54,344 bases of DNA from Pseudonocardiales bacterium (GTDB taxonomy: Bacteria > Actinomycetota > Actinomycetes > Mycobacteriales > Jatrophihabitantaceae): the NCBI GenBank assembly GCA_030840295.1, contig JAVEET010000061.1, positions 1 to 54,344 of the forward strand, written 5' to 3'. Every line of letters starts with the position of its first letter. The first letter of the stretch is position 1. The position numbers were made by a program, and so were the translations under genes. The notes under the pieces were generated by a model. The model did not search any database and had not been told where the DNA came from. It was given only the letters and a program-made list of their open reading frames with translations. Below are positions 19,185 through 27,767 of this stretch, one piece after another.

Positions 19185-19634
19185 ATGGCGGAACTGGACC
19201 CGAACCGGACCCCGGGGACGGTGATTTCCGCTGTTGCTGCCGGCACCGTCGTAGTGCCGTTCCTGATGGTCTACGCGTTCCTCTTCATTGCCCGAGGTGC
19301 CTTCGTCAATGTCGACCAGCCCGACATCACGTCCAGCAGGACGGGGGAGACCATCGCCGGACTGATCGCGCTGGGATTTCTGCTAATCGTGCTCGTCGGG
19401 ATCGGGCGGTTGCTCAACGGCCGGGGGCGCTGGCTATTTCTGCTGGGCCAGTCGATCGCGCTGGGCCTGTCCGTCGACTTCCTGTTCGACTCCTCGACGG
19501 GGGAACCCCAGGTACCGGCCGTCGTCCTGACCGGGAGCCTCGTCGCGATCGTGCTGGCTTGCCTGCCCACGTCCTGGGCCTGGGTCCGCCTCGACGAGGC
19601 CGAGATGGCGCCGGAGCGACAAACCGCGGACTAG
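19185..19634 (+). CDS. Small four-helix membrane protein, unknown
   Basis: A 149-residue protein with four predicted membrane helices (about residues 12-37, 55-75, 82-97 and 108-127) separated by short polar loops, and a charged C terminus. No family recognised. It lies between hisF and the two-component system on the same strand, 78 nt after hisF. No convincing SD precedes ATG 19185. Coding character (GC-rich third positions, conserved-looking helix spacing) supports it being real. Its proximity to a sensor kinase is noted but proves no link. Confidence 0.65.
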   Translation: MAELDPNRTPGTVISAVAAGTVVVPFLMVYAFLFIARGAFVNVDQPDITSSRTGETIAGLIALGFLLIVLVGIGRLLNGRGRWLFLLGQSIALGLSVDFLFDSSTGEPQVPAVVLTGSLVAIVLACLPTSWAWVRLDEAEMAPERQTAD

Positions 19635-19644
19635 AGCGCTGCCG

Positions 19645-19668
19645 TATGCTGTCCACAGAGTATTCACA
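19645..19668 (+). promoter_or_regulatory. -10 TATGCT with two DnaA-box-like nonamers before the response regulator
   Basis: TATGCT (19645-19650) could serve as a -10. Overlapping and following it are CTGTCCACA (19649-19657), one mismatch from the actinobacterial DnaA box TTGTCCACA, and GTATTCACA (19660-19668), two mismatches from TTATCCACA, spaced 11 bp. Confidence 0.35.
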
Positions 19669-20445
19669 GTGAAAGCCCAGGACATGCCTACCACTGCACG
19701 GCAAGCTCACAGTATGAGTTCTTCGCTGATTGCTGCCCAGCCGACCTCCGCCAGTCGTACCAAGCGAAAGGTCCTCGTCGTCGACGACGAGGAGAACGTC
19801 GTGCACCTGGTCGCCTCGGCGCTTCGCTTCGACGGCTTCGAGGCCGTTACCGCCGACAACGGAGCCAGTGCGCTGGCCGCAGTCGCCGAACATGCGCCCG
19901 ACCTGGTCGTACTCGACGTGATGATGCCCGGTTTGGACGGGCATGCGGTGCTGCAGCACCTGCGGTCTGCGGGTTCGGTGGTTCCAGTCATCTTCCTCAC
20001 GGCGCGCGACACCGCGACGGACCGCGTGAACGGCCTCCGCTCGGGCGCCGACGACTACGTCGTGAAGCCGTTCAGCGTGGAGGAGTTGCTCGCTCGGGTG
20101 CATGCCGTGCTGCGCCGGACCGCGGCCGACGCGGACCGTGACGGTGTCCTCAGAGTGGCCGACCTGGAGTTGGACGAGAACAGCCACGAGGTGACCCGGG
20201 CCGGTGAGGAACTGCACCTGACCGCGACCGAGTTCGAACTGTTGCGCTATCTGATGCGCAACGAGCGGGTGGTGCTGTCCAAGGCCCAGATCCTCGATCG
20301 GGTGTGGAAGTACGATTTCCAAGGCCAGTCCAACATCGTGGAGTTGTACATCGGGTACCTCCGAAAGAAGATCGATCACGTCGAGCCGAAGTTGATTCAC
20401 ACGGTTCGCGGTGCCGGCTATGTGGTCAAGGCGCCGCGGGTGTGA
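19669..20445 (+). CDS. OmpR/PhoB-family response regulator
   Basis: Two-domain DNA-binding response regulator, 258 residues from GTG 19669. The receiver has VLVVDDEENV, the phospho-acceptor in VVLDVMMPG (D83), the conserved Thr of FLTARD and Lys of VVKPF. The C-terminal winged helix shows LTATEFELLRYLMRN and the YIGYLRKKID recognition region. The start is uncertain: ATG 19684 or ATG 19714 would shorten a Thr/Ser-rich N-terminal arm. The adjacent kinase begins inside its stop codon. It resembles mycobacterial TrcR-type regulators, but the signal and regulon are unknown. It is lodged between hisF and hisI, though nothing shows it controls them. Confidence 0.9.
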   Translation: MKAQDMPTTARQAHSMSSSLIAAQPTSASRTKRKVLVVDDEENVVHLVASALRFDGFEAVTADNGASALAAVAEHAPDLVVLDVMMPGLDGHAVLQHLRSAGSVVPVIFLTARDTATDRVNGLRSGADDYVVKPFSVEELLARVHAVLRRTAADADRDGVLRVADLELDENSHEVTRAGEELHLTATEFELLRYLMRNERVVLSKAQILDRVWKYDFQGQSNIVELYIGYLRKKIDHVEPKLIHTVRGAGYVVKAPRV

Positions 20446-22064
20446 CCCGACCCCCACCGGCCATTCACGTCACCGAAGTCACGGAGGTCACCGACACCGC
20501 CGAGCCAACCGCGATGTGGACACCACCCGCGCCCACGGACCAGGGGCCGGTTGCCGCCGGTAAGCGGCATTTCCGCTTGCTTCCCAACAGTCTCACTGCG
20601 CGCCTTGTCGTCGGCGTGGTCACCCTGGTCATCGTGCTGGTCGCGATCGTGGGTTCAGCCACCTATGTGGCCCTCAAATCCTTCTTGGTGACACGGCTCG
20701 ATCAACAGCTCAAATCCGTCGCGACGGATCAGACCATCTACCGGTACCTCAATTCCCCTCAATCGAGCAGCACGTCGCCGGTGGTGCGCGGGCCGCAGGA
20801 CATCTGGGTGGCGATCCTGACCACCGACGGCCGAGTTCTGCAGAGCGTGCCGGAGGATGAATCCCTGCATGTGCTGGCCATCCAGAGTTCGGACAAGTCG
20901 AAGCTGATATCGGGGTCGGGCAAGGCCCGCACCATCAGTTCCACGTCAGGCGAGCGGTTGCGGGTGATCCCCGTTCAGATCACCCTCCAGAGCCGCGTCA
21001 CTGGGCTTTCCACGCATGCGGTGGCCATCATCGGGTTGTCCACGAACGACTTGAATGCCACGCTCAGCCATCTGGTGGTCCTGGAGACCGGGATCGGCGC
21101 CGCGGCGGTGGCGCTCGCGGCCGGCCTCACCGCCTGGGGCGTTCGCGTGGGTCTTCGCCCGTTGCATCGGGTGACCCGGACCGCCCAGGAAGTCACGGCC
21201 GAACTAGGGCCCGACGGTGCGGGCCTGGAGCGCCGGGTGCCCGACGCCGATCCCAGCACCGAGGTCGGCCAGGTGGCCTCGTCGGTGAACACCCTGCTGG
21301 GCGCAGTGCAGAACGAATTCGCCGCGCGGGTGCGAAGCGAGGATCGGATGCGTCAGTTCCTCGCCGACGCGTCCCATGAGCTACGCACCCCACTGACTTC
21401 GATTCGGGGCTACGCCGAACTCTCCAGGCTGCAGGGCCAGTCGACGAACTCCGCCGAGGACCCCATGCGACGGATCGAGGTGGAGGGGACGAGGATGTCG
21501 CGCCTGGTCGAGGATCTGCTGGTGTTGGCTCGGGGCGATGACCAGGACAACCCGGCCGTCCGGGAGCCTGTCGATGTCGACAGCCTCCTCACCGACGCCT
21601 TGGTCACGTCGGAATCAGCCCACCCGGAACGGCGATTCGAATTGGTTCGATCCGGTGGCGCGACCGTTCTCGGTGATCGCGATCAGCTGCTGCGGATGGT
21701 GTTGAATCTGCTGAACAACGCCGCGGTGCATACCCGGCCGGATGGGCCGATCCGGCTCGAGGGCGTTGCCGGGCACGTCACGTCCGGACCCGCGGTCGCT
21801 CTGCGGGTGATCGACGCCGGTCCCGGCCTGCCATCGGAGGAGGCAGCGCACGTCTTCGAGCGCTTCTGGCGGGCGGACAAGGCTCGCAGCCGGGCCAAGG
21901 GCGGCAGCGGTCTGGGCATGGCTATCGTGGCCCAGATCGCCAACGGGCACGCCGGCTCGGTCGCCTTCGAGTCCACGGTCGAAGCGGGCACGACCGTCAC
22001 CGTGACCCTGCCCATGGCGCCCCCGGCCCAACCCTTGCGTCCCGGTGGCACTGGCCCCGAATGA
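20442..22064 (+). CDS. Membrane sensor histidine kinase
   Basis: A 540-residue kinase starting at GTG 20442, overlapping the regulator stop (GTGA). Layout: short VTEVTEVTDT-containing N terminus, first helix (~residues 55-80), extracytoplasmic sensor of about 145 residues, second helix (~215-235), HAMP linker, HisKA with DASHELRTPLTSIRGYAEL (phospho-His H312), N box NLLNNAAVHT, G1 DAGPGLP and G2 GGSGLGMAI. All catalytic motifs are intact. It forms a cognate pair with the upstream regulator. The stop lies inside an 11-bp tandem repeat. The sensor domain gave no recognisable ligand-binding family. Confidence 0.93.
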   Translation: MTRPPPAIHVTEVTEVTDTAEPTAMWTPPAPTDQGPVAAGKRHFRLLPNSLTARLVVGVVTLVIVLVAIVGSATYVALKSFLVTRLDQQLKSVATDQTIYRYLNSPQSSSTSPVVRGPQDIWVAILTTDGRVLQSVPEDESLHVLAIQSSDKSKLISGSGKARTISSTSGERLRVIPVQITLQSRVTGLSTHAVAIIGLSTNDLNATLSHLVVLETGIGAAAVALAAGLTAWGVRVGLRPLHRVTRTAQEVTAELGPDGAGLERRVPDADPSTEVGQVASSVNTLLGAVQNEFAARVRSEDRMRQFLADASHELRTPLTSIRGYAELSRLQGQSTNSAEDPMRRIEVEGTRMSRLVEDLLVLARGDDQDNPAVREPVDVDSLLTDALVTSESAHPERRFELVRSGGATVLGDRDQLLRMVLNLLNNAAVHTRPDGPIRLEGVAGHVTSGPAVALRVIDAGPGLPSEEAAHVFERFWRADKARSRAKGGSGLGMAIVAQIANGHAGSVAFESTVEAGTTVTVTLPMAPPAQPLRPGGTGPE

Positions 22065-22110
22065 GTTCCGAATGAGTTCCGATGAGTTCCGAATGAGTTC
22101 CGAATGAGCC
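22059..22110 (+). repeat. 11-bp tandem repeat across the kinase stop codon
   Basis: GAATGAGTTCC is repeated almost five times (22059, 22070, a 10-bp variant at 22081, 22091, and a partial at 22102). The kinase stop TGA is in the first unit. Each unit contains an ATGA, so ATG and TGA overlap repeatedly. Confidence 0.85.
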
Positions 22111-22150
22111 AGGCCGTACCCGGGCGTTAACGCCGTCGCGTGGCACACGG

Positions 22151-22156
22151 CAGAAT
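22151..22156 (+). promoter_or_regulatory. Possible -10 (CAGAAT) for hisI-trp
   Basis: CAGAAT ends 6 nt before ATG 22163 of hisI, matching the leaderless layout seen elsewhere, although the first base is C rather than T. Confidence 0.35.
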
Positions 22157-22162
22157 CGAGGC

Positions 22163-22558
22163 ATGCCCGTGAACCCAGAGCCGCGGCACTCCCAGCTGGA
22201 TGTGCGGATCGCCGACCGACTCAAGCGCGATGCCGCCGGCCTGGTGGCCGCCGTCGTTCAGCAGCACGACACCGGCGAGGTACTGATGGTCGGCTGGATG
22301 GATGACGAGGCTCTGCACCGCACCCTGACGACCGGGCGGGCGACCTACTGGTCCCGGTCACGACAGCGGTACTGGGTCAAGGGGGAGACCTCGGGGCACG
22401 TCCAGCACGTCAAATCGGTGGCGCTGGACTGTGACGCCGATGCGCTGCTGGTCAAGGTGGACCAGGTCGGGCCGGCGTGTCACACCGGTGATCACAGCTG
22501 CTTCGACGCCGACCCGCTGCCGGTCATCGATGCCGATGCCGCTGGAATCCCCTCATGA
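22163..22558 (+). CDS. hisI: Phosphoribosyl-AMP cyclohydrolase
   Basis: Zinc/magnesium hydrolase opening the purine ring of PR-AMP in histidine synthesis; 131 residues, monofunctional without a HisE domain. The family signature is complete: [29 protein letters not shown], and the metal-binding [13 protein letters not shown] with [11 protein letters not shown] 22163 is supported by the -10-like hexamer. The stop overlaps ATG of trpE (ATGA), so the last-but-separate his gene is coupled to the trp operon, as in other actinomycetes. hisE and hisG are not in the window. Confidence 0.95.
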   Translation: MPVNPEPRHSQLDVRIADRLKRDAAGLVAAVVQQHDTGEVLMVGWMDDEALHRTLTTGRATYWSRSRQRYWVKGETSGHVQHVKSVALDCDADALLVKVDQVGPACHTGDHSCFDADPLPVIDADAAGIPS

Positions 22559-24057
22559 CCGTGCCCAGCGTTATCGACCGTGCTCAGTTGACGGATCTGG
22601 CCAAGACCCATCGGATGGTGCCGATCACCCGGACCCTGTTCGCCGACGCCGAAACCGCCGTCGGGGTGTACCGGAAGTTGAGTGGCGGCCGGCCCGGTAC
22701 CTTCCTGCTCGAATCGGCCGAGCCCGGCGCATCGTTCTCCCGGTGGTCCTTCGTCGGAGTGAACGCCATCGCCACCCTGACGGCCGACGGTGCCGAAGGG
22801 ACCTGGACCGGCAGCATCCCTGAGGGTCTCCCCATCCAGGGCGATCCGCTGGAAATGCTCGCGGCGTCCTACCGGGCCGTCCAGGCGCCCCGACTGCCCG
22901 GCCTGCCACCGTTGACCGGTGGGTTCGTGGGCTACCTCAGTTACGACGTCGTGCGGCGCATCGAAAAGCTTCCCGAAATCGCGCCGGATGAATTGCACCT
23001 GCCGGAATTGACGATGCTGCTGGTCACCGACCTCGCCGCGGTGGATCACCACAACTGCACGATTACCTTGATCGCCAACGTGATCCTCAATCCGCTGATG
23101 ACCGAGGCCGACCTCGACGAGGCCTACGCCGACAGTCAACGGCGGTTGGACGCGATGGCCGAGAGCCTGGCCGCGCCGAGTGAATCGACGGTGGTGCCCC
23201 TGGTGTCGGTGCCACCCAAACCCGCCGAATCCCGGACGCCGCCCGGACAGTTCGAGATCGCTGTGGAGAAGTGCCTCGAGGCCATCCGCGCCGGCGAAGT
23301 GTTCCAGATCCTGCCGGGTCAGCGGTTCATCGCCGAAACCTCGGCCAGTGCGTTCGACGTCTACCGTGCCCTGCGCACCTTGAACCCCTCGCCCTACCTG
23401 TACTTTTTGCATTTCGAGGACTTCGACATCGTCGGTTCGAGCCCGGAGGCCCTCGTGACGGTGTCCGAGGGCACCGCGACCATCCACCCACTGGCCGGTA
23501 CCCGCCCCCGCGGCGCCGATGCGGCCGCTGACGCGGAACTGGTCAGTGAGCTGCTCGCCGACCCCAAGGAGCGGGCCGAACACGTCATGCTGGTCGATCT
23601 GGCCCGCAACGACCTGGGGCGGGTGTGTGCCCCGGGATCGGTGAAGGTGATCGAGTTCGGCGTCGTCGAGCGGTACAGCCACGTCTGGCATATCGTCTCC
23701 ACCGTCACCGGCGAGGTCGCGGCCGACAAGGATGCCTTCGACGTGTTCGCGGCCTCGTTTCCGCATGGGACGGTGTCCGGCGCGCCGAAGGTGCGGGCCA
23801 TGGAATTGCTCGAGGAGTTCGAGCCGGTCCGCCGTGGGATCTACGCCGGCGCGGTGGGTTACTTCGACTCAGCCGGCGACATGGACCTGGCCATCGCCAT
23901 CCGAACCGCCGTCATGACCGGGGGCAAGGCCTACGTGCAGGCGTCCGCCGGCGTGGTGGCCGACTCCGTTGCGGCGAATGAGGAGGCCGAGACCCGCAAC
24001 AAGGCCCGGGCGGTGCTCCAGGCCATCGCGACCGCGGAAACGTTGACCGCCCGGTGA
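22555..24057 (+). CDS. trpE: Anthranilate synthase component I
   Basis: Converts chorismate to anthranilate using ammonia from the TrpG amidotransferase, which is not in this window. The 500-residue protein has the N-terminal tryptophan feedback motif in TFLLESAEP and the chorismate-binding C-terminal half with [45 protein letters not shown] and [10 protein letters not shown]. The intact LLES element suggests allosteric tryptophan inhibition. ATGA overlap with hisI and GTGA overlap with the downstream membrane protein indicate tight translational coupling. Confidence 0.96.
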   Translation: MTVPSVIDRAQLTDLAKTHRMVPITRTLFADAETAVGVYRKLSGGRPGTFLLESAEPGASFSRWSFVGVNAIATLTADGAEGTWTGSIPEGLPIQGDPLEMLAASYRAVQAPRLPGLPPLTGGFVGYLSYDVVRRIEKLPEIAPDELHLPELTMLLVTDLAAVDHHNCTITLIANVILNPLMTEADLDEAYADSQRRLDAMAESLAAPSESTVVPLVSVPPKPAESRTPPGQFEIAVEKCLEAIRAGEVFQILPGQRFIAETSASAFDVYRALRTLNPSPYLYFLHFEDFDIVGSSPEALVTVSEGTATIHPLAGTRPRGADAAADAELVSELLADPKERAEHVMLVDLARNDLGRVCAPGSVKVIEFGVVERYSHVWHIVSTVTGEVAADKDAFDVFAASFPHGTVSGAPKVRAMELLEEFEPVRRGIYAGAVGYFDSAGDMDLAIAIRTAVMTGGKAYVQASAGVVADSVAANEEAETRNKARAVLQAIATAETLTAR

Positions 24058-24662
24058 CCGGTTCGCCTCTCCGCGACGGGGCCGCGCCGGACCCCCGGCG
24101 AGAAGTGGCTGTCGTCCTGGCCGCCGTCGTGCTCGGCGGCGCCGGGGCGCTCTTCGGCTCCAGCCGGGTCTGGTTGACGTTGTCGGCGGCCCGGCCGGCA
24201 CCGTTCGGTCCGCTTGCCGCGCAGGTCAAGGGCCACACCGAATTCCCGGCGCTCGGCGGGCTCGGTGTCGTCATCCTGCTGGCCGGCGCGCTGGTGCTGG
24301 TGACCGGACGGTGGGCGCGCACGGTCCTTGGAGGGTTGCTGATCGCTTGCGCGATCGGTGTCGGCTGGTACGCGCTACGCGGCTTGGCGGCACCCGGAGC
24401 CGAGAAGATCCAGGAGCTGTTGGGGGGCGCGGCCAAGGTCGGTACGGCGCCGATCACGGTGCACAAACAGCCGGTCTGGCCGGTGGTGACGGCCGTCAGT
24501 GCCGTCCTGACGGTGGCTGCCGGACTGCTCGTGTCGCTGCGCGCCACGCACTGGTCGCCGGGTCTGTCGAGCCGCTACGCCGCGCCAGCCGAAGCCGCCA
24601 TATCGGACGATCCGTGGCGATCATTGGACCGCGGTGACGATCCGACAATCACCGATCGCTAG
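24054..24662 (+). CDS. Trp-biosynthesis-associated membrane protein (TIGR02234-like)
   Basis: A 202-residue protein with about four membrane helices, characteristic of the actinobacterial trp operon protein of unknown function placed between trpE and trpC. Visible features: an N-terminal helix, the conserved-looking GSSRVWLTL extracytoplasmic start, two helices in the middle, the loop [14 protein letters not shown], a final helix and a cytoplasmic tail with SSRYAAP and [16 protein letters not shown] 24054 overlaps the trpE stop. Family is recalled from operon position and helix pattern; role (transport, scaffolding) is unproven. Confidence 0.85.
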   Translation: MTGSPLRDGAAPDPRREVAVVLAAVVLGGAGALFGSSRVWLTLSAARPAPFGPLAAQVKGHTEFPALGGLGVVILLAGALVLVTGRWARTVLGGLLIACAIGVGWYALRGLAAPGAEKIQELLGGAAKVGTAPITVHKQPVWPVVTAVSAVLTVAAGLLVSLRATHWSPGLSSRYAAPAEAAISDDPWRSLDRGDDPTITDR

Positions 24663-24726
24663 CATCGGTAAATCGACTGATCTGATCCAGCCCGTGATCG
24701 GTCTGCCGCGCGAGCGAGGGAGCATC

Positions 24727-25539
24727 GTGTCCAACGTCCTCGACGACATAGTTGTCGGTGTACGCGAAGACGTGGCAGCGCGTGAAGCGATTGTCAGCAT
24801 CGACCAGGTAAAGGCGGCCGCCCAGGCGGCGCGACCCGCCCTGAACGCACTCGCAGCCCTGCGGGCACCCGGGGTCGCGGTCATCGCCGAGGTGAAGCGG
24901 CGCAGTCCGTCCAAGGGCGCGCTGGCCGAGATCTCGGATCCGGCCGGCCTTGCCGGCCAGTACGAGATCGGCGGCGCGCGGGTGATCAGCGTGTTGACCG
25001 AGCAACGTCGGTTCGGTGGGTCACTGGCCGACCTGGACTCCGTGCGGGCAGCGGTGGCCATCCCGGTGCTGTGCAAGGACTTCGTCGTCAGCTCTTACCA
25101 GGTGCATGAGGCCAGAGCCCATGGGGCGGATCTGGTCCTGCTCATCGTCGCGGCTCTGGAACAAAATGTGCTGATCGGCCTGCGCGAGCGGATCGAGTCC
25201 CTCGGGATGACCGCGCTGGTGGAGGTGCACGACGAGGAGGAAGCCTCCAGGGCCTTGGACGCCGGCGCCCGGGTGATCGGCGTGAACGCCCGCAGCCTGA
25301 AGACGTTGCAGGTCGACCGCTCCATCTTCGAGCGGATCGCGCCCGGTATGCCGAGCGAGATCGTCAAGATCGCCGAATCCGGCGTGCGTGACGCCCACGA
25401 TCTGATCACCTACGCCGCGGCCGGCGCCGACGCGGTGCTGGTCGGCGAGGGATTGGTGACCTCGGGCAATCCCCGTCAGGCGGTGGCTGATCTCGTCACC
25501 GCCGGCTCTCATCCGGCTACCCCTCGGACTTCACGATGA
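24727..25539 (+). CDS. trpC: Indole-3-glycerol phosphate synthase
   Basis: (beta/alpha)8 enzyme closing the indole ring from CdRP. The 270-residue protein contains [13 protein letters not shown] (catalytic Lys and Glu), [39 protein letters not shown] and IAESGV. GTG 24727 has GAGGGAG 5 nt upstream and gives the standard N terminus; in-frame upstream codons from 24634 overlap the membrane-protein gene. It is monofunctional: no TrpF domain is attached, and the isomerase step is presumably supplied by PriA. A 12-codon ORF starts at its stop codon. Confidence 0.96.
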   Translation: MSNVLDDIVVGVREDVAAREAIVSIDQVKAAAQAARPALNALAALRAPGVAVIAEVKRRSPSKGALAEISDPAGLAGQYEIGGARVISVLTEQRRFGGSLADLDSVRAAVAIPVLCKDFVVSSYQVHEARAHGADLVLLIVAALEQNVLIGLRERIESLGMTALVEVHDEEEASRALDAGARVIGVNARSLKTLQVDRSIFERIAPGMPSEIVKIAESGVRDAHDLITYAAAGADAVLVGEGLVTSGNPRQAVADLVTAGSHPATPRTSR

Positions 25540-25574
25540 CGGTGTTCCCGACGAGCCGGCGATGGCGTCGCTGA
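25536..25574 (+). CDS. Putative 12-residue ORF overlapping trpC stop
   Basis: ATG 25536 overlaps the trpC TGA (ATGA). The frame encodes [12 protein letters not shown] and stops at 25574, inside the 5' arm of the hairpin at 25569-25587. It has one Trp codon two residues before a double Arg. A short gene (trpX/trpM) occupies this interval in Streptomyces. No good SD is present, so expression would rely on coupling to trpC. It may be chance. Confidence 0.3.
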   Translation: MTVFPTSRRWRR

Positions 25575-25587
25575 CGTTTCGTCAGCG
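25569..25587 (+). promoter_or_regulatory. Hairpin in the trpC-trpB spacer
   Basis: Perfect 8-bp arms CGCTGACG and CGTCAGCG around a TTT loop, 69 nt before trpB. No T-run follows, so it could be a weak terminator, RNA-processing site or attenuation element. Confidence 0.6.
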
Positions 25588-25655
25588 TTCGTCCGGTTGA
25601 GCATCGGGTTATCCGCTTTCCGCCCAGGCGTCACTCTTTCTGCAGGAGCACTGTC

Positions 25656-26909
25656 ATGACCACTAGCCCCGACTCTTTTTCCTATCCCGATTCCACCGGC
25701 CATTTCGGACCGTACGGAGGGCGTTTCGTCCCCGAGGCGCTGGTCGCCGCCCTGGACGAGATCGAGGCCGAATTCACCAAGGCCCAGTCCGACCCGGCTT
25801 TTGCCGCGGAGCTGAGCCGGTTGCTTCGCGACTACGGTGGCCGGCCGTCACCGCTGTCAGACGCCGAGCGATTCTCCGAACATGCCGGCGGTGCTCGTGT
25901 CCTTCTGAAACGGGAGGACCTCAACCACACCGGCTCGCACAAGATCAACAACGTGCTCGGTCAAGCCTTGTTGACCAAGCGCCTCGGCAAGAGCCGGATC
26001 ATCGCCGAGACCGGCGCTGGGCAGCACGGAGTGGCCACGGCCACGGCGGCGGCCCTGTTCGGACTGTCCTGCACCGTGTACATGGGCGAGGAGGACACTC
26101 GGCGGCAGGCCCTGAACGTGGCCCGCATGAAGCTGCTCGGAGCCGAGGTCGTGCCGGTGACTACGGGCTCGCAAACGCTCAAGGACGCCATCAACGAGGC
26201 GTTCCGGGACTGGGTGGCCAACGTCGAAGACACCCACTACCTCTTCGGCACCGCGGCCGGACCGCATCCGATCCCGTTGATGGTGCGTGAGTTCCACCGC
26301 GTGATCGGGCAGGAGGCCCGAGCGCAAGTGCTGGAGCGGGTCGGCCGGTTGCCCGACGTGGTCGCGGCCTGCGTCGGTGGCGGCTCCAACGCGATCGGGA
26401 TCTTCTACGACTTCATTCCCGACGCCGGAGTGCGATTGGTAGGACTGGAAGCGGCCGGCGACGGCGTGGAGACCGGGCGGCACGCGGCGACGATCACCGG
26501 CGGATCGCCAGGCGTACTGCACGGTGCCCGCTCGTACCTGCTACAGGACGAGAACGGACAGACCATCGAATCCCACTCGATCTCCGCGGGTCTGGACTAT
26601 CCAGGCGTCGGGCCTGAGCATTCGTGGCTACACGACACCGGCCGGGCCGAATACCGCCCGATCACCGATGCCCAAGCCATGGCGGCGTTCGCGCTGCTCT
26701 GCAAGACCGAAGGCATCATCCCGGCCATCGAGAGTTCGCATGCTCTGGCCGGAGCCCTCGATCTGGGCAAGGAACTCGGTCCGGACGCGGTCATCCTGGT
26801 CAACCTGTCCGGCCGTGGCGACAAGGACGTGGAGACGGCGTCTACGTACTTCGGGCTGGCCGCCGGTGACCTGGAATCCGGCGACCCGGCCCTAGGTGAT
26901 CCCGCATGA
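25656..26909 (+). CDS. trpB: Tryptophan synthase beta chain
   Basis: PLP enzyme joining indole and serine to tryptophan. The 417-residue protein contains [13 protein letters not shown], the PLP lysine in [10 protein letters not shown] (K96), [13 protein letters not shown], the phosphate-binding [10 protein letters not shown], and [12 protein letters not shown]. It is the TrpB1 type that pairs with TrpA. AGGAG lies 7 nt before ATG 25656. It is separated from trpC by 116 nt holding a micro-ORF and hairpin, so its expression may be set independently. trpA starts within its stop codon (ATGA). Confidence 0.97.
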   Translation: MTTSPDSFSYPDSTGHFGPYGGRFVPEALVAALDEIEAEFTKAQSDPAFAAELSRLLRDYGGRPSPLSDAERFSEHAGGARVLLKREDLNHTGSHKINNVLGQALLTKRLGKSRIIAETGAGQHGVATATAAALFGLSCTVYMGEEDTRRQALNVARMKLLGAEVVPVTTGSQTLKDAINEAFRDWVANVEDTHYLFGTAAGPHPIPLMVREFHRVIGQEARAQVLERVGRLPDVVAACVGGGSNAIGIFYDFIPDAGVRLVGLEAAGDGVETGRHAATITGGSPGVLHGARSYLLQDENGQTIESHSISAGLDYPGVGPEHSWLHDTGRAEYRPITDAQAMAAFALLCKTEGIIPAIESSHALAGALDLGKELGPDAVILVNLSGRGDKDVETASTYFGLAAGDLESGDPALGDPA

Positions 26910-27703
26910 GCGCGCTGGCTGATGTGCTCGCGCGAGCCCGGGCCGAAGATCGGTCCGCGCTGATCGGCTACCTGCCGGTGGGCTACCCCGACGTGTCCAC
27001 CTCCATCGACGCCATGACCGCCATGGTGGCCGGTGGTGCCGACGTCATCGAGGTCGGCGTGCCGTACTCCGATCCCGGCATGGACGGACCGGACATCCAG
27101 GCGGCCGTCGATCCGGCGGTCAAGGCCGGCATCGGCTTGCGCGACGTCTTCGCCGCGGTGTCTGCGGTCCGCGCCGCCGGTGCGGTTCCGGTCGTCATGT
27201 CGTACTGGAATCCGCTGGAGAAGTACGGGGTCGGGCGGTTCGCCGCCGATCTGGCCGCGGCCGGCGGGGCCGGCGCGATCACACCGGATCTGATCCCCGA
27301 AGAGGCGGCCCAGTGGATCGCGGCCACCGACGTCCACGACCTCGATCGGGTGTTCCTGCTCGCGCCGTCCTCGACCGATGCCCGGATCTTGTCGACCGTG
27401 GCGGCGTCGCGGGGCTTCGTCTACGCCGCCTCCACGATGGGGGTTACCGGCGTCCGGGCCGCGGTGAGTGACGCTGCGACCAACCTGGTCTCCCGGATTC
27501 GCGCGCTCGCTCCGGAGATCGCGGTGTGCGTCGGACTCGGAGTGTCCAATGCCGACCAGGCAGCTGAGGTGGCAGCCTTCTCCGACGGGGTCATCGTGGG
27601 TTCGGCTTTCGTGCGGTGCCTGCTCGATTCCCCCGACGCAGCCGGGGCCAAGGCGGCGGGCACGTTGGCGGCCGAGTTGGCCGAGGGCGTCCGCCGCCGC
27701 TGA
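26906..27703 (+). CDS. trpA: Tryptophan synthase alpha chain
   Basis: Barrel enzyme that cleaves indole-3-glycerol phosphate and channels indole to TrpB. The 265-residue sequence has catalytic Glu in [11 protein letters not shown] and catalytic Asp in the following MDGPDIQ, plus [19 protein letters not shown], and the phosphate loop GVSNADQA with VGSAFV. The ATGA overlap with trpB fits the 1:1 complex. The last gene of the trp operon; a short inverted repeat follows between it and the convergent quinone oxidoreductase. Confidence 0.96.
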   Translation: MSALADVLARARAEDRSALIGYLPVGYPDVSTSIDAMTAMVAGGADVIEVGVPYSDPGMDGPDIQAAVDPAVKAGIGLRDVFAAVSAVRAAGAVPVVMSYWNPLEKYGVGRFAADLAAAGGAGAITPDLIPEEAAQWIAATDVHDLDRVFLLAPSSTDARILSTVAASRGFVYAASTMGVTGVRAAVSDAATNLVSRIRALAPEIAVCVGLGVSNADQAAEVAAFSDGVIVGSAFVRCLLDSPDAAGAKAAGTLAAELAEGVRRR

Positions 27704-27746
27704 TCTGCGACGCGGGCCAGGGTAACGGGCCAAGGTAAGGAGAACC

Positions 27747-27761
27747 GGCCTCAGCGAGGCC
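27747..27761. terminator. Inverted repeat between convergent trpA and quinone oxidoreductase genes
   Basis: GGCCTC and GAGGCC arms around AGC, in the 64-bp convergent gap. Symmetric position suits a bidirectional terminator; no T-run. Confidence 0.5.
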
Positions 27762-27767
27762 TCGCCG

